64,000 nucleotides of DNA. It comes from Longimonas halophila (GTDB lineage Bacteria > Bacteroidota > Rhodothermia > Rhodothermales > Salinibacteraceae). Location of the stretch: assembly GCF_002554705.1 (NCBI RefSeq), contig NZ_PDEP01000002.1:186001-250000 (forward strand). Direction: 5' to 3'. A program made the position numbers and the translations under genes. Below the pieces are notes generated by a model that made no database searches, was not told where the DNA came from, and saw only the letters and a program-made list of their open reading frames with translations. Shown here one piece after another: positions 1 to 7,507 of this stretch. The number at the start of each line of letters is the position of its first letter. Position 1 is the first letter of the stretch.

Positions 1-909
1 CTCATCAGCACCAGCATCATCGAGAACGGGCTCGACATCTCGAACGCCAACACCATGATTATCAACCGCGCCGACCACTTTGGAATGGCGGCGCTGCACC
101 AGCTCCGCGGACGCGTGGGCCGCTCCGAGCGCAAGGCGTTCTGCTACCTGCTCGTGCCCAGCATCCACAGCATGACCGACGATGCCCGCCAGCGCCTGCA
201 AGCGGTCGAGGAGTTCAGCGATCTGGGCAGCGGCTTCAGCCTCGCCATGCGCGACCTCGACATCCGCGGCGCAGGTGCGCTTCTGGGGGCCGAGCAGAGC
301 GGATTTATCGGTGAGGTCGGCTACGAAACCTACCACAAGATCCTCGACGACGCCATCAAAGAGCTGCGCCAGGACGAGTTCAGCGATGTGCTCGATGACG
401 AAGACATCGCGCCGCCCGCGCCCGACACCACCGTCGATGTGGAGGAAGACGCCTACATCCCCGACGACTACCTCGCCAACAACGTCGAGCGCCTCAACCT
501 CTACCGCCGCATCAGCGACGCCCCCGACGAAGAGACCCTCACCGATCTCCGCGACGAAATGCGCGACCGCTTTGGCGAGCCCCCGTCGCCCGTCGAACAC
601 CTGCTCACCGCCGCCGAACTGCGCATCCGCGCGCAGGCGCTGCGCCTCCCCAAAGTCGTCTTCAAGAACGAGCGGCTCTTCCTCTACCTGCCCGCCAAGC
701 CCGCCGACCCGTACTTCTACGAGCAGGTGTTCCAGCCGCTACTCGAACAGCTCGCGGACCTCGACCGCCGCTACGTGCTCAAAGACGACGCCAAAAAAGA
801 CATGGTCCGCGCCATCGTCCAAGACACCCCCACCCTGCTCGACGCCCTGGTCGTCATGGAAGAACTGCAACTCGACAAAGCCACCGTCCCCGCCGAAGCC
901 GCCGCGTAA
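1..909 (+). CDS. mfd: Transcription-repair coupling factor Mfd, C-terminal part
   Basis: The frame is open from base 1, so the 5' part of the gene lies outside the window. The first residues match helicase motifs V and VI of Mfd (ENGLDISNANTMI, then LHQLRGRVGRS). The C-terminal Mfd domain follows, including the LDIRGAGALLGAEQSG stretch shared with RecG and Mfd. Mfd is an ATP-driven translocase that pushes stalled RNA polymerase off DNA lesions and recruits UvrA. About 302 residues are visible out of roughly 1,100 expected for the family. The stop codon is TAA at 907-909. No operon partner is visible downstream. Confidence 0.95.
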   Translation, partial: LISTSIIENGLDISNANTMIINRADHFGMAALHQLRGRVGRSERKAFCYLLVPSIHSMTDDARQRLQAVEEFSDLGSGFSLAMRDLDIRGAGALLGAEQSGFIGEVGYETYHKILDDAIKELRQDEFSDVLDDEDIAPPAPDTTVDVEEDAYIPDDYLANNVERLNLYRRISDAPDEETLTDLRDEMRDRFGEPPSPVEHLLTAAELRIRAQALRLPKVVFKNERLFLYLPAKPADPYFYEQVFQPLLEQLADLDRRYVLKDDAKKDMVRAIVQDTPTLLDALVVMEELQLDKATVPAEAAA

Positions 910-1419
910 CCGCGCGCTGTTTCGGTTTAGGGGGAACGCCCAGGTTCGCGCTGTCGGGCGCCACGCATCCCAGCTTCAGCGCTTCGTCTCTGTCCCAGCA
1001 TCCGGCCTCGCAGGCGTAAGCTCTTGCCCTGCCGCAAAGACCGACGCGACCACGGGAAGTCGGGTAGTGGGAAGACTTTAAATGATAGCCTTCCTGATAA
1101 AAACCTTTCCTGGGTCGAACGGTCCCCCGTTCGACCTCCGTCAGTCGCGCCGGAGACGTCCGCGCCGGGCGGCGCTCCCAGCACCGAAAACGTTCGACAG
1201 AAGTTCTCCGGCTACTGGCACGTTCACTCCATCACTTATAATTGAACCACTGCTGCGAAACGGAAGCATAGACCGCCACGATAGGGCACAACCCAGCGTT
1301 ACTTCTTTTACACAGCACCTCCAGTCATCCCGGCCCCCGAGCCAGGATCCACGCCTTCGGATGAACACACTGTTTAAGGTTCGCAACCGCATTGTCAAAC
1401 TGAGACGTTCATCTTGCCG
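910..1419. other. Intergenic stretch, mostly featureless
   Basis: About 510 bases lie between the ends of mfd and the convergent propeller lipoprotein gene. The only structure I can support is the hairpin repeat at 1113-1136. Short frames here have no recognisable protein features. Confidence 0.6.
1113..1136. repeat. Hairpin repeat, family B copy 1
   Basis: A perfect 10-bp stem, GGTCGAACGG paired with CCGTTCGACC, closes a TCCC loop. A second copy with the same loop and a compensated base pair lies at 15048-15071. Both copies are preceded by CCTG. Confidence 0.75.
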
Positions 1420-2547
1420 CTATGATGTCTCATCAAGGCCAGCAAGGTCATACTGGACAATAGCAGGGCGAGGGGCGATTTGAGTTGCATACAATGTCCT
1501 CGAACGATCTCCCAGCGCGATGCCCTGCACAGGTGCATCCAGTTCGTACACCCCAACCAGTTCACCTGTCCAGCTTAAGACATGAACCCGGGAGCCCGCA
1601 CCGGAAAGCGTTTCGTTACGCGACTTCCCAGCATAGAGCGCGTAAATCCGAGACGAGTCAGCAGCAATGTCGAGGTAACCCGACCAGGTCTGATCTGTAG
1701 TCTGCATAGTAGGCTCACCACGGTAGGTAGCAACCTCAAACACAGGCTTTTTTTCACCTGGTCCCTCTACAATGTACTTCAAGTCACCCTCAGCATCATA
1801 GATCTCGACCCGATCTGCGTACCGAGTAGCCAATGCGAGAGAGGACCGGTCTGGCGATGTTGTCATGTATGCGTGATAAGCATGCTGGCGAACGGCCTCT
1901 GGCACCCCATCATGTTCAGGAAGTGAGGGGCCCGCAACATGGTGCAGCGTTCCTTGGTCGGGCGCGAGGTACGCCAGTCGTCCCTCTTCATTGAGGAATC
2001 CTGGGCTTACCACGAGTGAATCTCCTAACCAATGAGGAGCAGTCAGGGTAAACCCGATATCGAATGAGATTAGACTATCACCTAAGGCGTGCGCTCCCTC
2101 TACGTAGTCTGGTACATTGATTCGGGTCAGCCGCAAGCTTGTCATGTCGTATATCCACGCGTCGCCTGCGGCGTTGGTACCTACATCAAACGACCAGATG
2201 GACTGAAACTCCCCAGGACCCTCTCCTCGTCCTTCAATAGAGCTAACATAAGTGCCATCTTCTGCACGCAAAATATGAGCAAAAGGGTTTCCTGAAAAGT
2301 CCGCAACGAGCAGGTAGTCCCCTACGCGCTCTATGGCGTGGGGGCGTCCAAGCACGTCGGATTCAGAAAGGCGCTCTCCATCCAACTGAATGACATCATC
2401 CGTAGCGTAGCGAATCGCAGCCGTACGAGATGTACGGATCCCCTGTTCAGTAGAAGATTCTGATCTATTTTCTTGGCACCCGATGATCAGACTCAAACAG
2501 AGTAAAGCAAGAATTGGACGATGCAACTGGCGACTTTGAACTATCAT
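1420..2547 (-). CDS. 6-bladed beta-propeller lipoprotein
   Basis: A predicted lipoprotein of 375 residues. The start at 2547 is chosen because it gives a compact signal sequence ending in a lipobox (LSLIIGC, Cys24) and because the frame upstream of it runs through a terminator hairpin. The mature protein contains GRGEGPGEFQSIWSFDV; the GxGxGPGEF signature is typical of the Bacteroidota 6-bladed propeller family (DUF5128-like). It is expected to sit in a membrane facing the periplasm or outside. Its ligand is unknown. It lies 125 bases downstream of a secreted Cys-rich peptide gene on the same strand. In Bacteroidota, propeller proteins of this family are often neighbours of small secreted peptides, which suggests a functional pair. 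The family call is fairly sure; the role is not known. Confidence 0.8.
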   Translation of the reverse strand: MIVQSRQLHRPILALLCLSLIIGCQENRSESSTEQGIRTSRTAAIRYATDDVIQLDGERLSESDVLGRPHAIERVGDYLLVADFSGNPFAHILRAEDGTYVSSIEGRGEGPGEFQSIWSFDVGTNAAGDAWIYDMTSLRLTRINVPDYVEGAHALGDSLISFDIGFTLTAPHWLGDSLVVSPGFLNEEGRLAYLAPDQGTLHHVAGPSLPEHDGVPEAVRQHAYHAYMTTSPDRSSLALATRYADRVEIYDAEGDLKYIVEGPGEKKPVFEVATYRGEPTMQTTDQTWSGYLDIAADSSRIYALYAGKSRNETLSGAGSRVHVLSWTGELVGVYELDAPVQGIALGDRSRTLYATQIAPRPAIVQYDLAGLDETS

Positions 2548-2595
2548 ACTCTTTGACCGAGTTGTTATAATTTTACTCAACATTAGAAGCAATCT

Positions 2596-2637
2596 AAAAA
2601 ACAGAAGGGACAAGCAATTCATTGCTCGTCCCTTCTG
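2596..2637 (-). terminator. Intrinsic terminator between peptide and propeller genes
   Basis: On the minus strand a long near-perfect stem (arms 2602-2618 and 2621-2637, one G-T pair) is followed directly by six T residues (2596-2601). It follows the peptide gene and precedes the propeller gene. It should end most transcripts after the peptide and allow only read-through into the propeller gene. Confidence 0.85.
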
Positions 2638-2672
2638 CATGTAGTGTATTGGGCAAACAGTAGACTGCGAAA

Positions 2673-2915
2673 TTACTCCTTAATTGGCTGCACTCCACTG
2701 CAGGAGCCCGAGTTAAACTCGTAACCTGGATAGTTCTCACCGTTCAGTCCACAGATCGCATTGGCGGGGCAGCACGACCCGTCTGCACAGGCTACATTTG
2801 GCCCCCAATTGCCGCTATTTGTAGCTGAGCCACTAAAGTCAAAAGAAAAAAAGGAGAGTAAGAGAACCATCACAGTCGCCACCGACCACCTGGTAATGCT
2901 TTGCTTTAAGTTCAT
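2673..2915 (-). CDS. Small secreted Cys-rich peptide
   Basis: An 80-residue protein that I do not recognise by family name. Residues 1-31 form a secretion signal: basic Lys/Arg near the start, a hydrophobic VMVLLLSFFSFDF core, then small residues ending SGSA. The mature part of about 49 residues has five cysteines (43, 48, 49, 55, 72), many Gly/Asn/Ser, and the motif DGSCCPANAIC. The odd number of cysteines could mean disulfide-linked dimers or one free thiol. It is the first gene of a unit with the propeller lipoprotein and is followed by a strong terminator, so it is probably made in excess of the propeller. It could be a signal, a toxin-like factor or a surface component. The function is unknown. 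Confidence 0.75.
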   Translation of the reverse strand: MNLKQSITRWSVATVMVLLLSFFSFDFSGSATNSGNWGPNVACADGSCCPANAICGLNGENYPGYEFNSGSCSGVQPIKE

Positions 2916-3503
2916 AGCGATATCAGTTTTGTCTTGATTGGTGCATTCACACTTCTTTGCTATTCAATAATTCTTTTTTTTTCAACCATGCGTATTATTT
3001 CGTTACATGAGTGTTAACTTTTGACTGACTTGATGTCCTGTCAAAGCAAAAAGATCGACGCTGCGATCCTTCCACCTGGAGGCGTCAGGATGACCTTCGG
3101 GTGGAGGAAATGATCGGTGAAATGTTTAGATCGCCCAACACCCGCAGCCGTCTGTCTTGGCAGATCTACGGTCCCGAATCACCAATTTCGCACTCCGCAT
3201 CCGAAAACGCCCCCTCAGATTGGCGCACAGCGCACGATCTCGCCCGAATCCAAGGCCCAGACCGAACAGTCCCCCGAACGGCATAATGACCATCCTCCGC
3301 CGCCTGAGCGAACCTCCTTCCGATTGCCCCCCCAGCTTGGAGGCTGAATACCTGAATAGCCGTTCACAATACTACAACTTTTGCGGCTTGCTATACTTGG
3401 CAGAGATCCGTTAGTTAGAACATGATTCAATCAGTTCTCTTTCGTGTTGTCGGTTCTGACAACAGAGATAATCGCCTTTCGTGTTTTTAGCATCTTCGCT
3501 CAC
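2916..3503. other. Intergenic region, AT-rich then with a degenerate repeat
   Basis: The 5' leader of the peptide gene (about 2916-3010) is clearly AT-rich, with a run of nine T residues on the plus strand, and probably holds its promoter. At 3065-3095 the pair GATCCTTCC ... GTCAGGATGACC looks like a decayed copy of the common TGTCATCCTGAGCG-type intergenic repeat (family C). The rest shows short unsupported frames only. Confidence 0.5.
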
Positions 3504-4040
3504 ATGTCCATGTTGACCCACACAAGAAATCTGCCTGCCGTTGGCCTCCTCCTGCTTGCCACTGCACTTTTCCTGACCGGCTGTGACCTGTTTGGCAGCG
3601 ACGACGGATCTGCGGTGGATGTGGGCATTGTAGAATGGGAAACCGATGCATCCAACAATGCTTCTGCACAGACTTACAGTGCATCAGGAGAACCATACAC
3701 CGAAGATTTTGAGCCTCTCACAGCCCCCGATACGGTACAGGTGGGGGAGTCATTTGAGGTGGAAGTCCGAACGGTTGCTGCTAATGGATGCTATGAAGCA
3801 GACCGCGTGGAGACGGAGCGAGACGCGCTTCTTATCGAAATCACGCCGTATGACCGCGATCCAACAGATGCCGAGACGGCGTGCCCCCATGTCATCGGAT
3901 TGCTTAAGCGCACCCTCAATCTTCAGTTCGACACGCCCGGCGATGCGCTCATTCGCCTGAACGGGCAGCGCGTCATTGGTAACGACTTCTCGAACCGCGA
4001 TGACACCGTCATCGAACACGACGTGGTCGTGGTGGAATAG
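3504..4040 (+). CDS. Lipoprotein, first of a tandem pair
   Basis: A 178-residue predicted lipoprotein. The start at 3504 (or 3510) gives a standard signal sequence, LPAVGLLLLATALFLTGC, with Cys27 as the lipidation site. The mature part begins DLFGSDDGSAVDVG. I do not recognise a named domain. The C-terminal half looks like a small beta-rich domain ending in LIRLNGQRVIGNDFSNRDD. It is a close paralogue of the next gene, with a six-base gap to the earliest ATG of that gene. The first 15 residues after the lipobox and the last 35 residues are nearly identical between the two, while the middle differs. Both have two cysteines in the mature region that could form a disulfide. Confidence 0.8.
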   Translation: MSMLTHTRNLPAVGLLLLATALFLTGCDLFGSDDGSAVDVGIVEWETDASNNASAQTYSASGEPYTEDFEPLTAPDTVQVGESFEVEVRTVAANGCYEADRVETERDALLIEITPYDRDPTDAETACPHVIGLLKRTLNLQFDTPGDALIRLNGQRVIGNDFSNRDDTVIEHDVVVVE

Positions 4041-4073
4041 CCTTCTATGCGCACCTCACACCCAATCCATACT

Positions 4074-4595
4074 ATGTTGACTCACATTAGAACCTCACTT
4101 GCCGTTGGCCTCCTCCTGCTTGCCGCTTCATTTTCCCTGACCGGCTGTGACCTGTTTGGCAGCGACGATGGATCTGCGGTGGATGTCGGGGTCGTAGACT
4201 GGGAAGCTGAGCAGGCTTCGGTGGAAACGCCTGCATCATCAAAGCTGAATCTGGAGACCTTCGAGCCGCTCACAGCGCCCGACACTTTTCAAGCAAACAC
4301 GACATTTGAGGTAGTCGTACGAACGATCACAGCAACCTCATGCTATGAGGCAGCGCGTACGGACATCGACACAGACGACGCCCGTGTCGTCGGAATCACG
4401 CCTTATGATCATGACCCGACTGCTTCAGACGTCGTCTGTCCTGATGCTATCAGCACGGTTGAGCGAACGCTCGACCTCCAATTCGATACACCCGGCGATG
4501 CACTCATTCGTCTGAACGGGCAGCGCGTCATTGGCAACGACTTCTCAAACCGCGATGACACCGTCCTCGAACACGACGTGACCGTGGTGGAGTAG
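4074..4595 (+). CDS. Lipoprotein, second of a tandem pair
   Basis: A 173-residue predicted lipoprotein, paralogous to the upstream gene. The start at 4074 gives MLTHIRTSLAVGLLLLAAS and a lipobox ending in LTGC (Cys25); an ATG at 4047 would add nine residues. The mature protein again starts DLFGSDDGSAVDVG and ends with the shared LNGQRVIGNDFSNRDD block. The central part has diverged but keeps CYEA and a second cysteine (DVVCPD), as in its partner. The pattern is a recent tandem duplication with relaxed or diversifying change in the middle. The function is unknown. Confidence 0.8.
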   Translation: MLTHIRTSLAVGLLLLAASFSLTGCDLFGSDDGSAVDVGVVDWEAEQASVETPASSKLNLETFEPLTAPDTFQANTTFEVVVRTITATSCYEAARTDIDTDDARVVGITPYDHDPTASDVVCPDAISTVERTLDLQFDTPGDALIRLNGQRVIGNDFSNRDDTVLEHDVTVVE

Positions 4596-4607
4596 CACCG
4601 CGCCAGT

Positions 4608-5426
4608 TCACTCACGGGGCCAGTGCTCGTCGATAAACGCCTGCACCGCCTGTCGATAGGCCGACTGATCGGTGCGCATGGCGTTGTGTCCACCCTGGAT
4701 GTCCACAAACGTCTTGGGTTCGGAGGCGGCGGCGAAGAGCGTGCGCCCCAGGTCGTACGGCACGACCTCATCGTCGGGGCTGTGGATCATGAGCACGGGC
4801 GCGTTGACCTGCGCAATGCGGGCTGCATTGTCAAACTCGAAGCGGCTTAGCCAGCGCACAGGCAGAATCGGATAGGCCCGCGCGCCCACATCCGGCAGCG
4901 AGGTGAACGCCGATTCGAGGAGCAGTCCGCCCGGCGCGGTGCGCGCGGCCAGATAAGTGGCCGGGGCACTGCCAAGTGAGCGTCCGGCAATGAGAATCGA
5001 TTCGGAGGCCACGCCTCGCTCCTCAGTCAGGTGCTGCCACGCGGCATCGGCATCACGGTAAAGTCCGTCTTCGGAGGGCGACCCGGTGCTTTGCCCGTAG
5101 CCGCGATAGCTCGCGAGTAGCACGTTCATGGTGTGCTCGTGGAAGAAGCGGGCGGTGTCGAGGCGTCCCGAAATGTTACCCGCATTGCCGTGAAAGAACA
5201 CCACCGTGCCGCGCGCCTCCTCGTGCGGAATCCACCAGCTGTGGAGCGTCTCGCCATCGGCGGTTGAGATCGACACGTCTTCGTACGCCAGCCCATACGC
5301 ATCTGGCGAAGCCAGCATTGGGGACGTTGAAAAGAACACCAGTCGGTGTTGAAACACGTACATCAGGGCGACAAGCGCTATGTACGCTCCGATCGGAATC
5401 AATGCGAGATAGAGCACAGTGCGCAC
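4608..5426 (-). CDS. Membrane-anchored alpha/beta hydrolase (BEM46-like)
   Basis: An alpha/beta-fold serine hydrolase of about 272 residues. An N-terminal membrane segment (LALIPIGAYIALVALMYVF) is followed by the hydrolase domain. The oxyanion-hole motif FFHGNAGN, the nucleophile elbow GRSLGS, an acid in HSPDDEVVP and the histidine in GGHNAM make a complete catalytic triad. This layout matches the BEM46/ABHD13 type, whose substrates are mostly unknown. The start is uncertain. An in-frame stop lies further upstream, and the options are TTG at 5468, GTG at 5426 (chosen, since it places the membrane helix at the N-terminus) or ATG at 5363, which would lose the anchor. Confidence 0.85.
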   Translation of the reverse strand: MRTVLYLALIPIGAYIALVALMYVFQHRLVFFSTSPMLASPDAYGLAYEDVSISTADGETLHSWWIPHEEARGTVVFFHGNAGNISGRLDTARFFHEHTMNVLLASYRGYGQSTGSPSEDGLYRDADAAWQHLTEERGVASESILIAGRSLGSAPATYLAARTAPGGLLLESAFTSLPDVGARAYPILPVRWLSRFEFDNAARIAQVNAPVLMIHSPDDEVVPYDLGRTLFAAASEPKTFVDIQGGHNAMRTDQSAYRQAVQAFIDEHWPRE

Positions 5427-5468
5427 AGCAGACGTGGGGGCAAGGACCAGGTACGAGGTGCCTGTCAA

Positions 5469-5789
5469 ACGAGTACCGCGCTGTGTGGGGTTTCAAAGCG
5501 GGTTGCTAAGATCGCCACGTCAGTCGCTCTACTGGTGTGTCAGCCATGAATGTTGTAGTGCGGGCGAGCGTTTTCTCGCAGTCTGACCCATCAGATGTGT
5601 TTTTTCCGGCTCTGTGACGTCAGGTAGCCTTGTCCGAAATGATAATTAGGGCCGAAATAGATCTGACAGGTCTCCGAAGACCTGTCAGATCTCTACCGTC
5701 ATAATCATGCGTGAGACAGCACCACTCCTTTTTCGCGATGACACAGACGGTGCATGTAATCCAGGAATGCATCGCTGGATGCGCAGCGG
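5469..5789. other. Intergenic region with a long perfect hairpin
   Basis: This region separates the tail of the monooxygenase-like gene from the start of the hydrolase gene, both on the minus strand. Apart from the hairpin repeat at 5659-5692 I see nothing coding in it. Confidence 0.5.
5659..5692. repeat. Perfect 15-bp stem hairpin (family D)
   Basis: The arms AGATCTGACAGGTCT and AGACCTGTCAGATCT flank a four-base CCGA loop with no mismatches. No T-run follows on either strand, so it is more likely a dispersed palindrome than a terminator. I recall very similar palindromes from intergenic DNA of other Bacteroidota-related genomes, but only one copy is in this window. Confidence 0.75.
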
Positions 5790-6089
5790 CTACTTCGCGG
5801 CCAGAATCTCCACTTTTTCGACCTGCGGCGGCTCGGTGAGGAGTTCGTCGGCGCGGGCAAAGAGCGCTTCGGCAATCTCGCCATCGAGGTGCGCCTGGCG
5901 ACCGTCTTCGCCTGCAAACGTATCAAAAATGCCGAATGTCGATTCGTCGATCTGGAGCGCGTACCAGGCGATGGTTTTCTCTTCGGCCTGCGCAGCGGGG
6001 AGCGCCTCTTTCAAAAAGGTCTTGAGTTCGTCTTCTTTGCCGGGCTTCGCGTGCAGACGAGCCAGGAGCGATTTCTTTTCGGTAGCCAT
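5790..6089 (-). CDS. Antibiotic biosynthesis monooxygenase family protein (YgiN-like)
   Basis: A 99-residue protein with the ferredoxin-like fold pattern of the ABM/YgiN family: SLLARLHAKPGKEDELKTFL at the start, a central WYALQIDESTFGIFDTFAGEDGR segment, and an alternating strand near the C-terminus (KVEILAAK). YgiN acts on quinols, but many relatives have no known substrate. The length is usual for the family (about 95-105). It stands alone, well separated from its neighbours. Confidence 0.8.
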   Translation of the reverse strand: MATEKKSLLARLHAKPGKEDELKTFLKEALPAAQAEEKTIAWYALQIDESTFGIFDTFAGEDGRQAHLDGEIAEALFARADELLTEPPQVEKVEILAAK

Positions 6090-6224
6090 TGTTACGTGTC
6101 AGTTTGGATCAAGAAAATAGACACGGTTTCTACCTTATTGCGTGTTGTCACGTTCAATTTCATCTGTGACGAGCCTGCGATAGATGACCTATTTGGGCAC
6201 CTGCTCGTTTGTATCTGCCGACAG

Positions 6225-6893
6225 TTACGAGCGCTGCACGACCAGCATGCACTTCTCCGCAAAGTAGCCCGGGTGCTGCGCGGCGTCCTGGAGCAGCGCG
6301 TGCAGCGGAATCTGACGAATGCGTACGCTGTCGTCCTGTGCCCGAAGCGCAGCAATCTCTTCGGAAAGATCACCGCCCTTCAGCGTGATGAGCCCCGGCG
6401 CCCAGTCGGTGGGGCCAGGGTCGGCGGGCAGTTCAGCGGCGGCGCGGGTGTGCCACTGCCACAGTTCGGCCAATGGCGCGGTCGCGCGCGAGACGGAGTA
6501 GTGGGCGGTGTCGGGCCAGTTGTCGGCGCGTCCATCCCACGCAAACAGGTTGTCGAGCCCCAGCCGCCGGGCCATGCTGCGTACGGCGCGCATCTTCTTG
6601 CCAACTGAATCGACCGCGATCACCTCGGTATCAGGGTAGGCAATGGCGAGCGGAATAGCCGGAAGGCCGCCGCCACTGCCCCAGTCTACGATGCGCGCTC
6701 CGGCGGGAAAGTCGCGCACCCGTAGCGCCAGCGTATGCACAATGTGCCGCTCGGTGATGGCATCGGTCGTGTCGGGGGAGATGAGGTTCAGCGTCTCGTT
6801 GTAGCGACGCAGCAGGTCTTCGTACGTCTCCAGTTGCGCGCGCTGATCGCCGGTTAGATCGTGGTACGGGTCGAATGCGTCGGTGGTGGGCAT
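6225..6893 (-). CDS. rsmG: 16S rRNA (guanine-527-N7)-methyltransferase RsmG
   Basis: A 222-residue protein that methylates G527 of 16S rRNA using S-adenosylmethionine. The SAM-binding loop IVDWGSGGGLPAIPLAI is clear, as is the N-terminal RYNETLNLIS motif of GidB/RsmG proteins. ATG at 6893 is preferred over 6917, since it fits the family length. It lies near mnmG, its frequent genomic neighbour near bacterial origins, but a transposase gene on the opposite strand now separates the two. Confidence 0.95.
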   Translation of the reverse strand: MPTTDAFDPYHDLTGDQRAQLETYEDLLRRYNETLNLISPDTTDAITERHIVHTLALRVRDFPAGARIVDWGSGGGLPAIPLAIAYPDTEVIAVDSVGKKMRAVRSMARRLGLDNLFAWDGRADNWPDTAHYSVSRATAPLAELWQWHTRAAAELPADPGPTDWAPGLITLKGGDLSEEIAALRAQDDSVRIRQIPLHALLQDAAQHPGYFAEKCMLVVQRS

Positions 6894-6957
6894 GACGTTA
6901 TGCGAGGGTGGGGTCATGGGTCATGCGGGAAAGACGAAGAGAAAAAGAAAGGAGCCC

Positions 6958-7488
6958 ATGCCATACGATCCGCGCCGCCACAACCGCCAGTCCATGCGGT
7001 TGCCCGATTACGATTATGGGCAACCCGGGACGTATTTCGTGACGATATGCACCGCCGACCGTGCCCACCTGTTCGGGCATATTTCGGAGGGCGTGATGCG
7101 TTGCAACGACATCGGCCAAATTGTCGAGGACGAATGGGAACGCACCCCGGAGGTCCGTTCCAACGTCAAATTGGATGCGTACGTGGTTATGCCCAATCAT
7201 ATGCATGCCATTGCCGTGATTACGCACCGGATGGTCCCCAGGGGCGAATCGCAATTCGCCCCTGGGGAACGAAAATTTGAATCGCCGTCGCATACCGTGG
7301 GGGCCATCGTCCGTGGATTCAAGGGGGCCGCCACGCGACGCATCAACGTGCATCGGGGCACGCCGGGCCAATCGGTCTGGCAACGCAATTACCATGTGCG
7401 GATCATACGGACGCAACGGGCCCTGCATCGCATCCGCCGGTACATCAAAAACAATCCGGCCCAATGGCATCGCGACCACGACCGGTAG
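6958..7488 (+). CDS. REP-associated tyrosine transposase (RAYT, Y1/IS200-like)
   Basis: A 176-residue single-strand DNA transposase of the HUH/Y1 type. Visible motifs are YFVTICTADR near the N-terminus, the metal-binding HMH in VVMPNHMHAI, and the C-terminal RYIKNNPAQW segment that carries the expected tyrosine. An upstream ATG at 6916 would add 14 basic residues. Such enzymes are usually single-copy, domesticated and linked to spreading palindromic REP elements. The gene sits between the start of rsmG and the end of mnmG. A perfect palindrome inside its own reading frame encodes an insert of about 11 residues (7235-7268). It appears intact. Confidence 0.85.
   Translation: MPYDPRRHNRQSMRLPDYDYGQPGTYFVTICTADRAHLFGHISEGVMRCNDIGQIVEDEWERTPEVRSNVKLDAYVVMPNHMHAIAVITHRMVPRGESQFAPGERKFESPSHTVGAIVRGFKGAATRRINVHRGTPGQSVWQRNYHVRIIRTQRALHRIRRYIKNNPAQWHRDHDR
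7235..7268. repeat. Palindrome inside the RAYT reading frame
   Basis: A perfect 15-bp inverted repeat (TCCCCAGGGGCGAAT and its complement) with a four-base CGCA loop lies inside the transposase gene. It keeps the frame open and adds residues VPRGESQFAPGE right after the HUH strand region, a place where relatives usually have a variable loop. Confidence 0.85.
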
Positions 7489-7507
7489 GGGGATTACGCC
7501 CCCACCG
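7483..7507. terminator. Hairpin shared by the ends of two convergent genes
   Basis: CGGT(A)GGGGG pairs with CCCCCACCG around a six-base loop and includes the stop codons of both the transposase gene (plus) and mnmG (minus). There is no T-run, so it may act as a weak bidirectional terminator or RNA 3' end protector. Confidence 0.4.
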
